A stretch of DNA of 64,000 nt from Deltaproteobacteria bacterium. Lineage in GTDB: Bacteria > Myxococcota_A > UBA796 > UBA2385. Below the pieces are notes generated by a model. The model was not told the origin of the DNA, did no database searches, and saw only the letters and a list, made by a program, of their open reading frames with translations. A program made the translations under genes and the position numbers. This document shows, in pieces, positions 45,816 to 55,500 of the stretch; positions within the stretch are counted from its first letter, which is position 1, and every line of letters starts with the position of its first letter. The DNA is taken from contig JAEUKK010000100.1 of assembly GCA_016792625.1 (NCBI GenBank), positions 1 through 64,000 on the forward strand, read 5' to 3'.

Positions 45816-48518
45816 TCAGAACCGGAAGTCGGCCTGGAACCCAGGCGACGCGATGAAGGGCAGCCCGCGGACCACCGCCGACTCGGTGTAGTCGTAGTTG
45901 TAGATGAGCTGCTCGGGGTTCTCGCCCCGGACGACGTTGAGCAGGTCCAGGTAGACCTCGAGCTGCCAATACTTGAAGGTGAACAGCTTGTCGGCGCGCA
46001 GGTCCAAGGCCGTGTAGGGCGCCAACCTCGACGTGTTCTTCGCGCCCGACTGGATGGGGGCCCAGCTGTCGCTGTCGAGGTCTTGCACGGCGAGGTCGTA
46101 GGGCGTGTAGGGGTTGCCGGTGACGTATTGGAAGCGCCCGCTCAGCTCAAAGTCGCGGGGCAGCCGATACCCACCCACCACGGTCAAGATGTGGGTCTGG
46201 TCAAAGTCGTAGTCGTACCAAGCCTCTGGGCCGCGGGTGACGACCCCCTCGGCCGTGCGCTGCTCGCTGCGCTCGGGGTAGTCGTTGCGCTCTGACTTGG
46301 ACAGGGTGTAGCTGACCCACCCAAACCAACGGTCGACCAGCGCCTTGCGCAGCATGATCTCCATGCCGTAGATGCGCCCCACACCCTCGTTGACGTAGAT
46401 GGGGTCAACGGTCGCGTCCTCGGCGTCGGGGTTGTTGACGATGAGCCGGTCGAGCCCCTTGTAGAAGCCCGTCCAGTCCAGCGTGCCGGTCTCGGCGATG
46501 CGCTGCTCGACGCCGACCTCGTGCGTCCAGCCGCGCTCGAAGTTGACGTTGAGCTCGTCCTCGTCGATGCCGAACTCTTGGCCCTGCGGTGGCTGCTGGT
46601 AGACGCCCGTCCCCGCTTTGATGGCGGTGGTCGGTCCGACGGCGACCCGCGCGCCGAGACGGGGATCGAGGGTGAGGAGGGCCTTGGCCTCGCCGATCTT
46701 GAGCGTGTTCAGCCGAACGCCCGGGTTGATCAGCAGCCGGTCGCCCAGCGGGCGCCACCGCACATCCAGGTACGGATCGGGGGAAAAGTACCAGCCGTCG
46801 ATGGTTTGGCGGAAGGGCTCGCGCTCGGCCAGCGGGTCGTCGAGTTGGTCGAAGGACGGCAAGAAGGGGATCGCGAACTCGATCTTGTAGTAGGTCGCTT
46901 GGCTGTCGAGGCCGAGGCTCGCCGTCAGGGCCTCGCTTGGCGCGTAGCGCAGCTCGGCCCGGGCGCTGAGGTTGGTGAAGGACTGGGTCAGCTCGAAGCT
47001 GCTTCCGAGGCCGGCTTCGATGGCGTCGAAACCGACGGCGGGCTGCACCCACAGCGACCACGTGTCGGTGAAGGGGTGGGTCCAGCTCAGGATCTGACGG
47101 TGGGTTTGGTAGGTTGTGCTGAGATCGCCCTGGGTGTCCTGATCTGCGCTCTGGGCGAAGCTGGACGGTGTCTGGATGAACAGCTTGTCTTGGAAGCCGA
47201 AGGCGAACAGCGTGAGCTCATCCTGGCCTTTGTCGATCCGGTCCGCCTTCACTTGGTAGTCGAACCACCGCGGCTTGACCACGAATTCGCTCCCCCGGGT
47301 GAACAAGGGGATGAAGGCATCGACATAAGAGCGGCGGGCGCCGACCTGCACGCCCCACTTGTCTTTGGGCCCTGGCTTACCTTTGTAGAAGAGGCCGGTG
47401 TCCAAGACATCGGTCTTCCAGGTGAACTTGTCTTGGTCCTCGTAGGTGCGGCTGGATTGGACGTCGATCACGCCGCCGGTGCTCCGGCCATACTTGACTT
47501 GGTAGCCGCCGGGCAGGTAGTCCACGCTGGAGATCAGGTCGGCGTTGATGACCGAGCGGTAGCCGCCGAGGTGGTAGATGATGGGGACCTCGACCCCATC
47601 GACATAGACGTTGCTGTCCTCGGGGTTCGCACCACGGATGACCAGCAAACCCAAGCCAAAGGGGCCGCGGGCCGCGCCGGGCAGGTTCTGAATCACGCGC
47701 ACCGGATCGCCAAAGGTGCCGGGTACCCGGCGGATCTCGGCGACAGAAAGGGTGCGGCGGGTGATCTCCGGCTCGCGCTTCTTTTGGTAGACCGCGACCA
47801 CCTCGTTGTCGCGGTAGCCAAGGTTCTTCACCCAGATGCGCGCGTCGGTCAGCTCACCCGCGGTGACCTCGACGGTCGTGGGCGTGTCATCAAAGCCAGG
47901 CGCCACCACGCGCACCTGGGCTGCGCCGATCGCGACCCCACGGGCCTCAAAACGCCCGTCCGGGGCGCTCATCAGGTCCTGGGCTTGGCCATCGGCGCCG
48001 ATGACCTGCAGGGGCGTGCTCCCGAGCGCGCGCCGGGTGCCCATCTCGACCAAGGTCCCGGTCAGGTTGACCGGCGCTTCTGCCTCGGGCGTGGGCGGCG
48101 CCGCTGGATCAGCGGGGGGCAGAGGTGCAGGCGCGAGGGCGAACTCGTAGGCAAATTCAATCGCGACGGGGACGGGGCCAGACGCGGTCGCCGCGGGCTC
48201 AAAACGGAACTGGCGGGCCGCGGCCACCGCGGCTTCGTCAAAGCCGTGCCCCGCGGCCTCCAAGACCTCGACCGCCGTGGGGACGCCAGTCGCGTCGATC
48301 TCGATGAGGAGGAGGACCCGGCCGCCCAGCCCGGCGGCCTCTGCCGCGGGCGGATACGGCGCCTCGACCATCGAGATCAGCGCCGGCTCGCGGATCAGGG
48401 CCTCCTCGGCCGGCGCTTGCGCGCGCGCGGGCCCCGCGGCGAGGAGCGGTGCGGAGAGGGGGGCGAGCAGCGCCGCCCCGAGCAGCCCGTGGGCCGACCA
48501 GCGTCGGGTCTTGCGCAT
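45816..48518 (-). CDS. TonB-dependent receptor with TonB-like N-terminal domain
   Basis: The 900-residue protein has a signal peptide and then a TonB C-terminal-like domain (about 45-125: VEAPYPPAAEAAGLGGRVLL, FDEAAVAAARQFRFEPA). A carboxypeptidase-like regulatory domain (about 150-225), a plug (about 245-350: VPGTFGDPVRVIQNLPG, LLVIRGANPEDSNVYVDG, GRSTGGVIDV) and a 22-strand-type barrel ending in aromatic GFQADFRF follow. It should import a large or scarce ligand through the outer membrane, powered by ExbBD-TonB encoded just upstream. Its ATG overlaps the tonB stop by one base (TGATG). The substrate is unknown. Confidence 0.9.
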   Translation of the reverse strand: MRKTRRWSAHGLLGAALLAPLSAPLLAAGPARAQAPAEEALIREPALISMVEAPYPPAAEAAGLGGRVLLLIEIDATGVPTAVEVLEAAGHGFDEAAVAAARQFRFEPAATASGPVPVAIEFAYEFALAPAPLPPADPAAPPTPEAEAPVNLTGTLVEMGTRRALGSTPLQVIGADGQAQDLMSAPDGRFEARGVAIGAAQVRVVAPGFDDTPTTVEVTAGELTDARIWVKNLGYRDNEVVAVYQKKREPEITRRTLSVAEIRRVPGTFGDPVRVIQNLPGAARGPFGLGLLVIRGANPEDSNVYVDGVEVPIIYHLGGYRSVINADLISSVDYLPGGYQVKYGRSTGGVIDVQSSRTYEDQDKFTWKTDVLDTGLFYKGKPGPKDKWGVQVGARRSYVDAFIPLFTRGSEFVVKPRWFDYQVKADRIDKGQDELTLFAFGFQDKLFIQTPSSFAQSADQDTQGDLSTTYQTHRQILSWTHPFTDTWSLWVQPAVGFDAIEAGLGSSFELTQSFTNLSARAELRYAPSEALTASLGLDSQATYYKIEFAIPFLPSFDQLDDPLAEREPFRQTIDGWYFSPDPYLDVRWRPLGDRLLINPGVRLNTLKIGEAKALLTLDPRLGARVAVGPTTAIKAGTGVYQQPPQGQEFGIDEDELNVNFERGWTHEVGVEQRIAETGTLDWTGFYKGLDRLIVNNPDAEDATVDPIYVNEGVGRIYGMEIMLRKALVDRWFGWVSYTLSKSERNDYPERSEQRTAEGVVTRGPEAWYDYDFDQTHILTVVGGYRLPRDFELSGRFQYVTGNPYTPYDLAVQDLDSDSWAPIQSGAKNTSRLAPYTALDLRADKLFTFKYWQLEVYLDLLNVVRGENPEQLIYNYDYTESAVVRGLPFIASPGFQADFRF

Positions 48519-49249
48519 CAGTCGATCGCCTTGATGGTGCAGTAGTAAGGCATGTTGGTCACGGTCACAGGCGTGCCCCCTTGCTGGCCGGGCGTGCAGC
48601 GGGCCTTGGTCCACGCGGCCACGCAGGCGGCGTCGGCTTCGGGGTGCAGCCGCCCGGTCACACGTACCCGCTGCACCTGACCGCTGTCTGACACGTCAAA
48701 GACGACGCGCACCTGGCCCTCGACCCCCGCCGCGGCCACGGCCTCGGGCACCACAAAAGGCGGGCGCTCGCAGGTCGGCCGGCTGGTGACCGCCGAGTAG
48801 GCGACGCTCTGCTGCGCCTCCTCCACGGTCATCTTCTCCTTGGTCGGCGCCGTGCCCAACGTGGTGCCCGCGTCGGCCGTGAAGCCGGTGCCCCCGGTCT
48901 TGGCGAAGGAGCTGGCCGAGAGCCCCGCGACCCGCCGCACCTGCTTTTGCGGCTCAGCGGGCGCTGGGGTGGGCGTCGGCGGGGGAGTTTTGGTCGTCTC
49001 TATGATGTCGACCACCTTGGGCGGCGCCTTTGGTTTGGGCGGCTCTGGCGGTGGCGGCGGTGGTGGTGGTGGAGGGGGTGGCGGCGCCGTCACGGTCATC
49101 TCGACCCAGCGGTCTTGGGGCTTGGCCTTGGGCGGCTGCACATCGACGGTCATCGCGAAGGCGGCGTGCGCGGCGACGCTCAGGCCAAAGCCGACCGGGA
49201 TGAGCGCCCGCTGCCAGGTCGGGCTCTGCCCGCGGTCAAGGGTGGTCAT
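48518..49249 (-). CDS. tonB: Energy transducer TonB
   Basis: The 243-residue protein has one N-terminal membrane helix (about 17-34), a proline-rich spacer with about 13 consecutive prolines then Pro-Lys repeats (about 52-105), and a TonB C-terminal domain (about 155-243: VEGQVRVVFDVSDSGQVQRVRV, then a Cys-rich end). It transmits the proton motive force from ExbBD to the receptor. Its start overlaps the exbD stop (ATGA). Confidence 0.88.
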   Translation of the reverse strand: MTTLDRGQSPTWQRALIPVGFGLSVAAHAAFAMTVDVQPPKAKPQDRWVEMTVTAPPPPPPPPPPPPPEPPKPKAPPKVVDIIETTKTPPPTPTPAPAEPQKQVRRVAGLSASSFAKTGGTGFTADAGTTLGTAPTKEKMTVEEAQQSVAYSAVTSRPTCERPPFVVPEAVAAAGVEGQVRVVFDVSDSGQVQRVRVTGRLHPEADAACVAAWTKARCTPGQQGGTPVTVTNMPYYCTIKAID

Positions 49250-49716
49250 GGCGCAGCGGGCGCGCCCGCGGCCGCTGCCGGCGCCTCGGCGGGCATCGGC
49301 GCTGGGTCGATGTTCAGCGCGAAGCGGGCCACCCCCTCTTGGCGCACCAGATCCATCACCTTGACGACTTCGCCGTGTGGCACGGTCTTGTCCGCGCCGA
49401 TCATGGCGACGACGGGCACCTTGGTGGCCGCGCTCTCGGCCTGAGCGGCGCGCACCGCGGCCCGAAGCGCCTCGAAGGTGGTGGGCTCACCCTGCAGGGT
49501 CATGGCGCCGCCCGGCGCGAGCTCGATGGCCAGCGGCGTGGTCTCGGTGGACTCGCCAGTGGCCGCCTCGGGGAGCTCGACCTTGATCGACTTCTTTACG
49601 ATGGTCGTCGCCGTCACCATAAAGATGATCAGCACGACCAAGATGATGTCGACGAAGGGGGTGATGTTGATCGCGACGATGGCCTCGTCGTCATCCCCGC
49701 CGATGCTCGCGCCCAT
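49246..49716 (-). CDS. exbD: ExbD/TolR-type biopolymer transport protein
   Basis: The 156-residue protein has a single membrane helix containing the proton-carrying aspartate (ITPFVDIILVVLIIFMVTAT). The periplasmic domain shows VVAMIGADKTVPHGEVVKVMDL, and an Ala/Pro tail follows. It starts 3 bases after the exbB stop. Confidence 0.93.
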   Translation of the reverse strand: MGASIGGDDDEAIVAINITPFVDIILVVLIIFMVTATTIVKKSIKVELPEAATGESTETTPLAIELAPGGAMTLQGEPTTFEALRAAVRAAQAESAATKVPVVAMIGADKTVPHGEVVKVMDLVRQEGVARFALNIDPAPMPAEAPAAAAGAPAAP

Positions 49717-49719
49717 GGC

Positions 49720-50361
49720 TCAGGCCCCCCCGGCGGCCGGCGCGTCCCGCAGCCGGCTGAGCAGCATGTGGGAGAGGTAGGTGATGCGGGCCATGCGCTC
49801 TTTGTTGAGGCGCTGGAAGAAGTTGTACAGCACCACGGCCGGGATCGCGACGATGAGGCCCACAGCGGTCGCGATCAGCGCCTCAGAGATGCCGGCCATG
49901 ACCGCCGACGCCCCGTCGTCGCTGTCGAGCGAGAGATCGCGGAAGGCCTGGATAATCCCGAGCACCGTGCCAAAGAGCCCGATGAAGGGGGCGTTGCTGC
50001 CCACGGTGCCGAGCACGATCAGGCGTCGGTCGAGCTTGGCCTTCTCGATCGCCGAAGTACCGGTCAGCGCCTCTTGCGCGGCCTCGGCGCCCCCCCGCAG
50101 CCCCGCGTCGACCCCGGCACGCAAAACTGTCGCTTCGACGCCTTTCTGCCCGGCGAGGCGCTCTTTGAGCGCGGCGAGCGGGCCGCCGTCGAGGCAGGCC
50201 TGCATCGCGTCCATCAGCGGGCCCTCGGGGCTGCGGCCCAAGGCGAGCACGATGAGGCGCTCGATGGCCACGGCGACGCAGAGCACAGAGAGGCCGACCA
50301 GCAGCCAAAGCACCCACCCGGCGCCCATGGCTGCGAAGTGGTTCAGCTGTTCTTCAAGCAC
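49720..50361 (-). CDS. exbB: ExbB/TolQ/MotA-type proton channel protein
   Basis: The 213-residue protein has three membrane helices and the family signature from LGTVGSNAPFIGLFGTVLGI to GISEALIATAVGLIVAIPAV. The GTG at 50361 is chosen because GGAG lies 5-6 bases upstream; the frame continues upstream without signal. First gene of the exbB-exbD-tonB-receptor operon. A single ExbD points to a Ton system rather than the AglRQS gliding motor, which has two TolR-like subunits. Confidence 0.92.
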   Translation of the reverse strand: MLEEQLNHFAAMGAGWVLWLLVGLSVLCVAVAIERLIVLALGRSPEGPLMDAMQACLDGGPLAALKERLAGQKGVEATVLRAGVDAGLRGGAEAAQEALTGTSAIEKAKLDRRLIVLGTVGSNAPFIGLFGTVLGIIQAFRDLSLDSDDGASAVMAGISEALIATAVGLIVAIPAVVLYNFFQRLNKERMARITYLSHMLLSRLRDAPAAGGA

Positions 50362-50404
50362 GGAGACTCCGGGGGGCGGGCGCGCAGCGCGTCCAGCGAC
50401 GCGC

Positions 50405-50422
50405 ACCTACCGACCGGTAGGT
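50405..50422. promoter_or_regulatory. Candidate operator upstream of exbB
   Basis: The 18-bp sequence has perfect 7-base inverted arms, ACCTACC and GGTAGGT, around the spacer GACC. It lies 44 bases upstream of the exbB start. Its size and form fit a TetR-family operator. No regulator gene is adjacent. Confidence 0.55.
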
Positions 50423-50518
50423 CCTGCGTCGAGGCTGAACACCGCGGCGAAGCGGCGCCGTCACCGGAGGGGGGGGATGCGCCGCCCGCGCCGAGGCCGA
50501 GAGGTGGCGAAGAGGGGC

Positions 50519-50555
50519 CAAAAATGAGCGAAGCCCGGCGTGTTGCCGGGCTTCG
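50519..50555 (-). terminator. Rho-independent terminator after tRNA-Cys
   Basis: Read on the minus strand, arms CGAAGCCCGGC and GCCGGGCTTCG enclose a 5-base loop and are followed by CTCATTTTT. Confidence 0.85.
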
Positions 50556-50559
50556 AGAG

Positions 50560-50633
50560 AGGCGACGACCGGATTCGAACCGGTGAATACGGGTTTTGCA
50601 AACCCGCCCCTTTGGCCACTTGGGTACATCGCC
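50560..50633 (-). tRNA. tRNA-Cys(GCA)
   Basis: On the minus strand the acceptor arms are GGCGATG and CGTCGCC, the anticodon stem GGGTT-loop-AACCC presents GCA, and the T arm is CCGG-TTCGAAT-CCGG. No CCA is encoded. Confidence 0.94.
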
Positions 50634-50731
50634 AGGGTGGTGGCGGTTTAACGGATCGGGCCGCCGTGTCAAGGCGGGCCCGGCGCCGGGCTCGCCGCCG
50701 CCCTTGGCCCGCGCGGTGTTAGGCCCACGTG

Positions 50732-51481
50732 ATGCAGCGTCTGAGCGCCGTGATCATCGCCAAAGACGAGGCCGACCGCATCGAGGGCGCAATCGCCTCG
50801 GTGCGCTTCGCCGACGAGGTCCTGGTGGTCGAGAGCGGCTCAGCCGACGACACGGCCGCGCGGGCCCGGGCGGCGGGCGCCCGGGTGGTTCAAGCCGACT
50901 GGCCCGGCTTCGTCGCGCAAAAAGAGCGGGCGACGCGGCTGGCGGCGCACGAGTGGGTGCTCTCGCTCGACGCCGACGAGCGCGTACCACCGCGCCTCGC
51001 CGTCGAGATCGGCGCGGTGATGGCCAATCCCCGCGGGTGCGTGGGCTTCTCGGTGCCGCGGCTCAGCTGGTGGGAGGGGGCGCCGGTGCGCCGTGGCACG
51101 TGGTGGCCCGACCGCCGGCTGCGCCTCTTCGACCGCCGGTTCGGGCGCTGGGGCGGCGAGGATCCGCATGACCACGTGATCTGTGACGGCCCGACCGCAC
51201 AGCTCCATGCGCCGCTGTACCACCATCCCTACCGCGACTTGGCCGAACATCTCCGTACGATCGACCACTACACGGCGCTGTCCGCCGAGGGGCTGCGGCG
51301 GCGCGGCGGCGCTTGGGGTGGCTGGCTGCGGCCCTGGGCCCACCTCTTCAAGGCCCTCGTGCTGAAGCGCGGTCTGCTCGACGGGCAGCGTGGGCTGAGC
51401 CTCGCCCTGCTCGGGGCCGCAGCGGTCTCCTTAAAGTGGCAGCGGGCGGCGGCCCCACCCGATGACCCGGCGGGTCCGTGA
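50732..51481 (+). CDS. Family 2 glycosyltransferase, WaaE/LgtF-like
   Basis: The 249-residue enzyme starts LSAVIIAKDEADRIEGAIAS and has VLVVESGSADDT, the metal site LSLDADERVPP, RLRLFDRRFGRWGG and HHPYRDLAEHLRTIDHYT. These are typical of glucosyltransferases that extend the inner core of lipopolysaccharide. A GTG one codon upstream is an alternative start. The stop overlaps the next glycosyltransferase (GTGA). Confidence 0.88.
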   Translation: MQRLSAVIIAKDEADRIEGAIASVRFADEVLVVESGSADDTAARARAAGARVVQADWPGFVAQKERATRLAAHEWVLSLDADERVPPRLAVEIGAVMANPRGCVGFSVPRLSWWEGAPVRRGTWWPDRRLRLFDRRFGRWGGEDPHDHVICDGPTAQLHAPLYHHPYRDLAEHLRTIDHYTALSAEGLRRRGGAWGGWLRPWAHLFKALVLKRGLLDGQRGLSLALLGAAAVSLKWQRAAAPPDDPAGP

Positions 51482-52572
51482 ACCACGGCGCGCGCGGCCG
51501 GATCGCGCTGGTGCTCCCCCAGCTCAGCGAGCAAGGTGGCACGGAGCGCCGGGGCTACAGCTTGGCCCGGTCGTTGGGCGCGGCCGGCTTCGCGGTCGAG
51601 CTCCACTGCGCGACGGCTACGCTCCCTCCGCCAGATGGCTGCTCCCTCCACCTGTTTCCGGGGCCAGCGCCGCGTGGGCGGGGCCCGCGTGGCCGGTGGA
51701 TGGAGGACCGCGCCGCCGCCGCAGGCCGGGGTGCGGCGCTGCGCATCGGAATGCTCCGCGCGCCGGGCTTTGACCTGCTGCGCGCCGGCGGGGGCAGCCA
51801 CGCCGCATACCTGCGCGCGGTTGGGCGCGGAGGGCGCGACGAGGATGACGAGCTGGAGCGCGATCAGCGCGCGCTCCGCAGCGCCGGGCTGGTGGTGGTC
51901 AACTCCCGCATGGCCGGCCGGGAGGTGCTGCGCGACGCCGGCCTGCCCGCGGGGCGGCTCCGGCTGGTTCGTAATGGGGTCGATCTGCTGCGCTTTGGGG
52001 GCGCGCCCGCTGACCCCCGGCCGCGGGTGGTCTTTGTCGGGCACGGCTTCGCCCGAAAGGGCCTCTCGGTCGCCATTGACGCCTTCGCGTCCCTCGCGCA
52101 CGGCCCGCTGGCGGGGCACGAGCTCTGGGTCCTCGGCCACGAGCGCCAGCCTTGGCGCTGGCAGGCCCGGGCGTGGGTTCGCGGTGTCGGCCCGCGGGTG
52201 CGGTTTTTGGGGGGCGGTGTGCCTGTCGAGCGGGCCCTGGCCGGCGCCCGGGCGCTGCTGCTGCCCACGGCCTACGATCCGAGCGCCAACGTCGTGCTCG
52301 AGGCGATGGCCTGCGCCGTGCCGCCGCTGACCAGCCCGGCCGACGGGGCGGCCGAGCTGGTGCCCGAGGCGTGGATGGCGCCGCCGCCCACGGCCGAGGC
52401 GGTCGCCGCGGCCCTGGTACGCTGCCTGCAACAGCCAGAGCTGGGGGCGCGTTGTCGGGCCGCCGCGGCGCACTGGCCCGCGGCCGCGGCGGACGCGGCC
52501 CTCATCGCGCTGATCGAGGCGATCGCCGAAGGGCGGCCACCGCCGGGGGAGTCCGAGGCATGGGACGGTTGA
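51478..52572 (+). CDS. Family 4 (GT-B) glycosyltransferase
   Basis: The 364-residue enzyme has the N-terminal RIALVLPQLSEQGGTERRGY, the linker VNSRMAGREVL, NGVDLLRF, VVFVGHGFARKGL and the donor-binding LLPTAYDPSANVVLEAMACA with its conserved Glu. It should transfer a hexose in lipopolysaccharide or other surface glycan synthesis. GTG start coupled to the preceding gene; its end overlaps the PBP start by 13 bases. Confidence 0.88.
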   Translation: MNHGARGRIALVLPQLSEQGGTERRGYSLARSLGAAGFAVELHCATATLPPPDGCSLHLFPGPAPRGRGPRGRWMEDRAAAAGRGAALRIGMLRAPGFDLLRAGGGSHAAYLRAVGRGGRDEDDELERDQRALRSAGLVVVNSRMAGREVLRDAGLPAGRLRLVRNGVDLLRFGGAPADPRPRVVFVGHGFARKGLSVAIDAFASLAHGPLAGHELWVLGHERQPWRWQARAWVRGVGPRVRFLGGGVPVERALAGARALLLPTAYDPSANVVLEAMACAVPPLTSPADGAAELVPEAWMAPPPTAEAVAAALVRCLQQPELGARCRAAAAHWPAAAADAALIALIEAIAEGRPPPGESEAWDG

Positions 52573-55500
52573 AGCGGATGGGCGCGGCCCTCAAGCCGCC
52601 GGAGCGCACCTTGTTGCAACGGATCGTCGACGCGCTGCGGCGCTTCCTCCGCTGGGCGCTCGCGCTCACCGTCACCGCGCTGGTCTCGCTCGGGCTCGCG
52701 CTCGCCGGCGCGCTGGGCCTCTTTGAGTCCGACCGGCTGGGCGCTGGGGCGGGCGCCTTCACCGACGCCCAGATCAAGGCGATCATCGCCCAAGAGTCGC
52801 CGGTGCTCTATCGCGACGGGCAGACCCGCATCGGCGTCTTCTTCGCCGAAGAGCACCGCCAGTACGTCACCTTCGACGAGCTCCCGCCAGCCTGGGTCGA
52901 TGCGATCGTCGCCGCCGAAGACCAGCGCTTCTGGCACCACGCCGGCGTCGACCCCCAGGGCATCGCCCGGGCGATGGTGCAGAACGTCAAGGCGGGGCGG
53001 CTCGTCGCGGGCGGCAGTAGCCTCACCCAACAGACGGCCAAGAACCTGTTCTATCGGCCAGATCGCTCCCTGCGCTCCAAGCTCGATGAGCTGGCCAACG
53101 CCGTCCGCCTCGAGCGCGCCTTCTCCAAAAAGAAGATCCTCGAGTTTTACGCCAACCAGTTCCACGTCTCCCACAACGGCCGGGGCATCGCGATCGCCGC
53201 CCGCTACTTCTTCAACAAAGAGGTGGGCGAGCTCGACACGCTCGAGAGCGCCTACATCGCCGGCTTGGTCAAGGCGCCCGCCAACTACAACCCGTTCATT
53301 GGCACCACCGAGGAGCGCCGGGCGGCGGCCCGCTCTCGGGCCCGCGCCCGCACCGGCTACGTGCTGGACCGCATGCTGAGCATGGGCAAGCTCAGCCACG
53401 AAGAGCACGCGCGCCTCAAAGGTTTGGACATCCCCTTCTCCCGCGGGGTGTTTCGCTACGACAGCAGCGTGCTGCTCGATGAGGTCGCGGCTCGCCTCGA
53501 GCAGGCGCCCTTCCCCGAGGTCTTCGACCGGCTGGGCATAGACAACCCCTCGACGGCAGGCATCCAGGTCGTCACGACGCTCGACGTCGACGCCCAGCGC
53601 GCGGCGACCTACGGCCTCTGGCACCACCTCTCCGAGGTCGGGCCCCAGCTCGAGGGGCAGGGGCCTGAGGCGCTCCTCCGGGCGGCGCCCCCCGCGGGCG
53701 CCGAGCACAGCGGCGCGCTCGTGCCTTGGCAATTCTATGAAGGGCAGATCGTCGGCCCGGCCAAGGGCGGTCTGCAGGCCGACATCCACGGGCAGAGCTG
53801 CCTGATCGACGGGCGGGCCCTGGATCGGATGGCCACCGCCCTCGCCCGGGGCCGCGACGGCAGCACCTCGCGCAAGGCGACCGCGGCCGACATCGCGGCG
53901 CTCAAGGCCGCCTTGCCCGCGGGCAGCTGGACCTTGCTCAGCCTGCGCGCCGCGGGCCTCTGTGACCTCGAGCTGCGGCCCGCCTTGCAGGGTGCGGTGG
54001 TCGTCCTCGAAGATGGGCAGATCCGCGCCATGGTCGGTGGCAGCGACAACCAGAACTTCAACCGGGCGGTCGCCGCCAAACGCCAGCTCGGCAGCACCTG
54101 GAAGCCCCTGCTCTACTACACCGCGCTGCAGCTCGGCTGGGCGCCCACCGACCCGCTCGACAACCGCGAGGCTGTCTTCCCTTTTGAGGGCTCGTGGTAC
54201 AGCCCCCGCGCCGATCACGCGCCGGTGGCCACGGTCAGCCTCAACCAAGCGGGCGTCGCCAGCGAGAACATCGCCAGCATCTGGCTTCTCTACCATCTGC
54301 TCGACGGGGTGGAGCCCGAGCAGCTCAAAGAGCTCGCCGAAGCGGTCGGCCTCGTGCCCTCCGCTTTCGCGGACAGGGATGCGTGGATCCGCCGGGTGCG
54401 CGACGATTTTGGCGTGATCTCCACTGCGGGTCGGGTGGACGAGCTCGCCTTCTCCGCCGCCCGCCTCGAGATGGTGCGGGAGCGCGGCCCGACTGACCCC
54501 GACCGACTTGACCTGATGGCCCTGCTCCACGGCAAAGGCGCGGTCACCGAGGAGCGGCGGCAGGCGCGGAACGGGGCCAGCGCGGCCCGGCTGGCGGCCC
54601 TGCGCTGGAACCTCGTCGAGGTGGAGGCGGCGGCCCGCGACTGCCGCGCCGCGGTCGAGGCGCTGCAGGCCGAGGTCGGTCGCAGCGGCGGCCTCGGCGG
54701 CGTGGTCGACGCCATCGCCGGGCTCGTCGGCGGCGGCTCCCGGCCCGATCCGGCTCTGCGCGCCACCCTCCGCTGGCAGCCCGAGCGCGGGGCCCTGGCC
54801 TGCGGTGAGGCCGGGCCGGGCTGGGTGAGCGTCGACGACGCGCTGCTCGCGACCTGGGCGTCGATCGGCGCGCCGAGCTTGCCCGCGGCCGAAGACGCGC
54901 GCCTGCGCGGCCGGCTCCGCCTCGCCGACGTCGAAGACCTGCTCAGCCGCAAGCGCCGCTGGGAGCTCGTTCTCGCAGAGCAAGATCCGTATGACTTTGA
55001 GGTCCTGCAGCACCACCCCGACTTCCGGGTGCTGCTCTCGATGCAGGTGATGAGCGGCGCCGCCCGCGCTTTTGGCGTGCAGACCCCCCTGCCGCCGGTG
55101 CTGAGCATGCCGCTTGGGGCGGTCGACATCTCGTTGGAAGAGGCGGCGAACATCTACCAAGGCATGCTCGCCGGCCGGGTTTGGCGTTTCCCCGGCGAGG
55201 TGCTGCCCGCCGACAGCGCGCTCGGGCTCTGGGCGGACGTGGCGCCCGTCGAGTCCCCCTCGCTGCTCATCGCCGAGATCCGCGACATGAACGGCGCGCC
55301 CCTGTACCGGGCCCTGCCCAGGGCGGTCGCGGTCGCGCCCCCGCCGGCGGGCCGCCTGCTCGGGGACGTCCTGCGCAACGTCGTCCTGCACGGGACGGGA
55401 CGCCGGGCGGCCGACGCGGTCACCCTCGGCGGCCAGCACGTGCCGGTGGCCGGAAAGACCGGCACCACCAATGGTTTTAAGAACGCGGCCTTCGCGGGCT

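Noticed and set aside
49050..49085. GGT/GGC tract as a repeat locus
   Set aside because: It encodes the polyproline spacer of TonB on the other strand.
48518..50361. ExbB-ExbD-TonB as the AglRQS gliding motor
   Set aside because: Only one ExbD/TolR-like gene is present, and a standard TonB and a TonB-dependent receptor follow, so a Ton transport system is the simpler reading.
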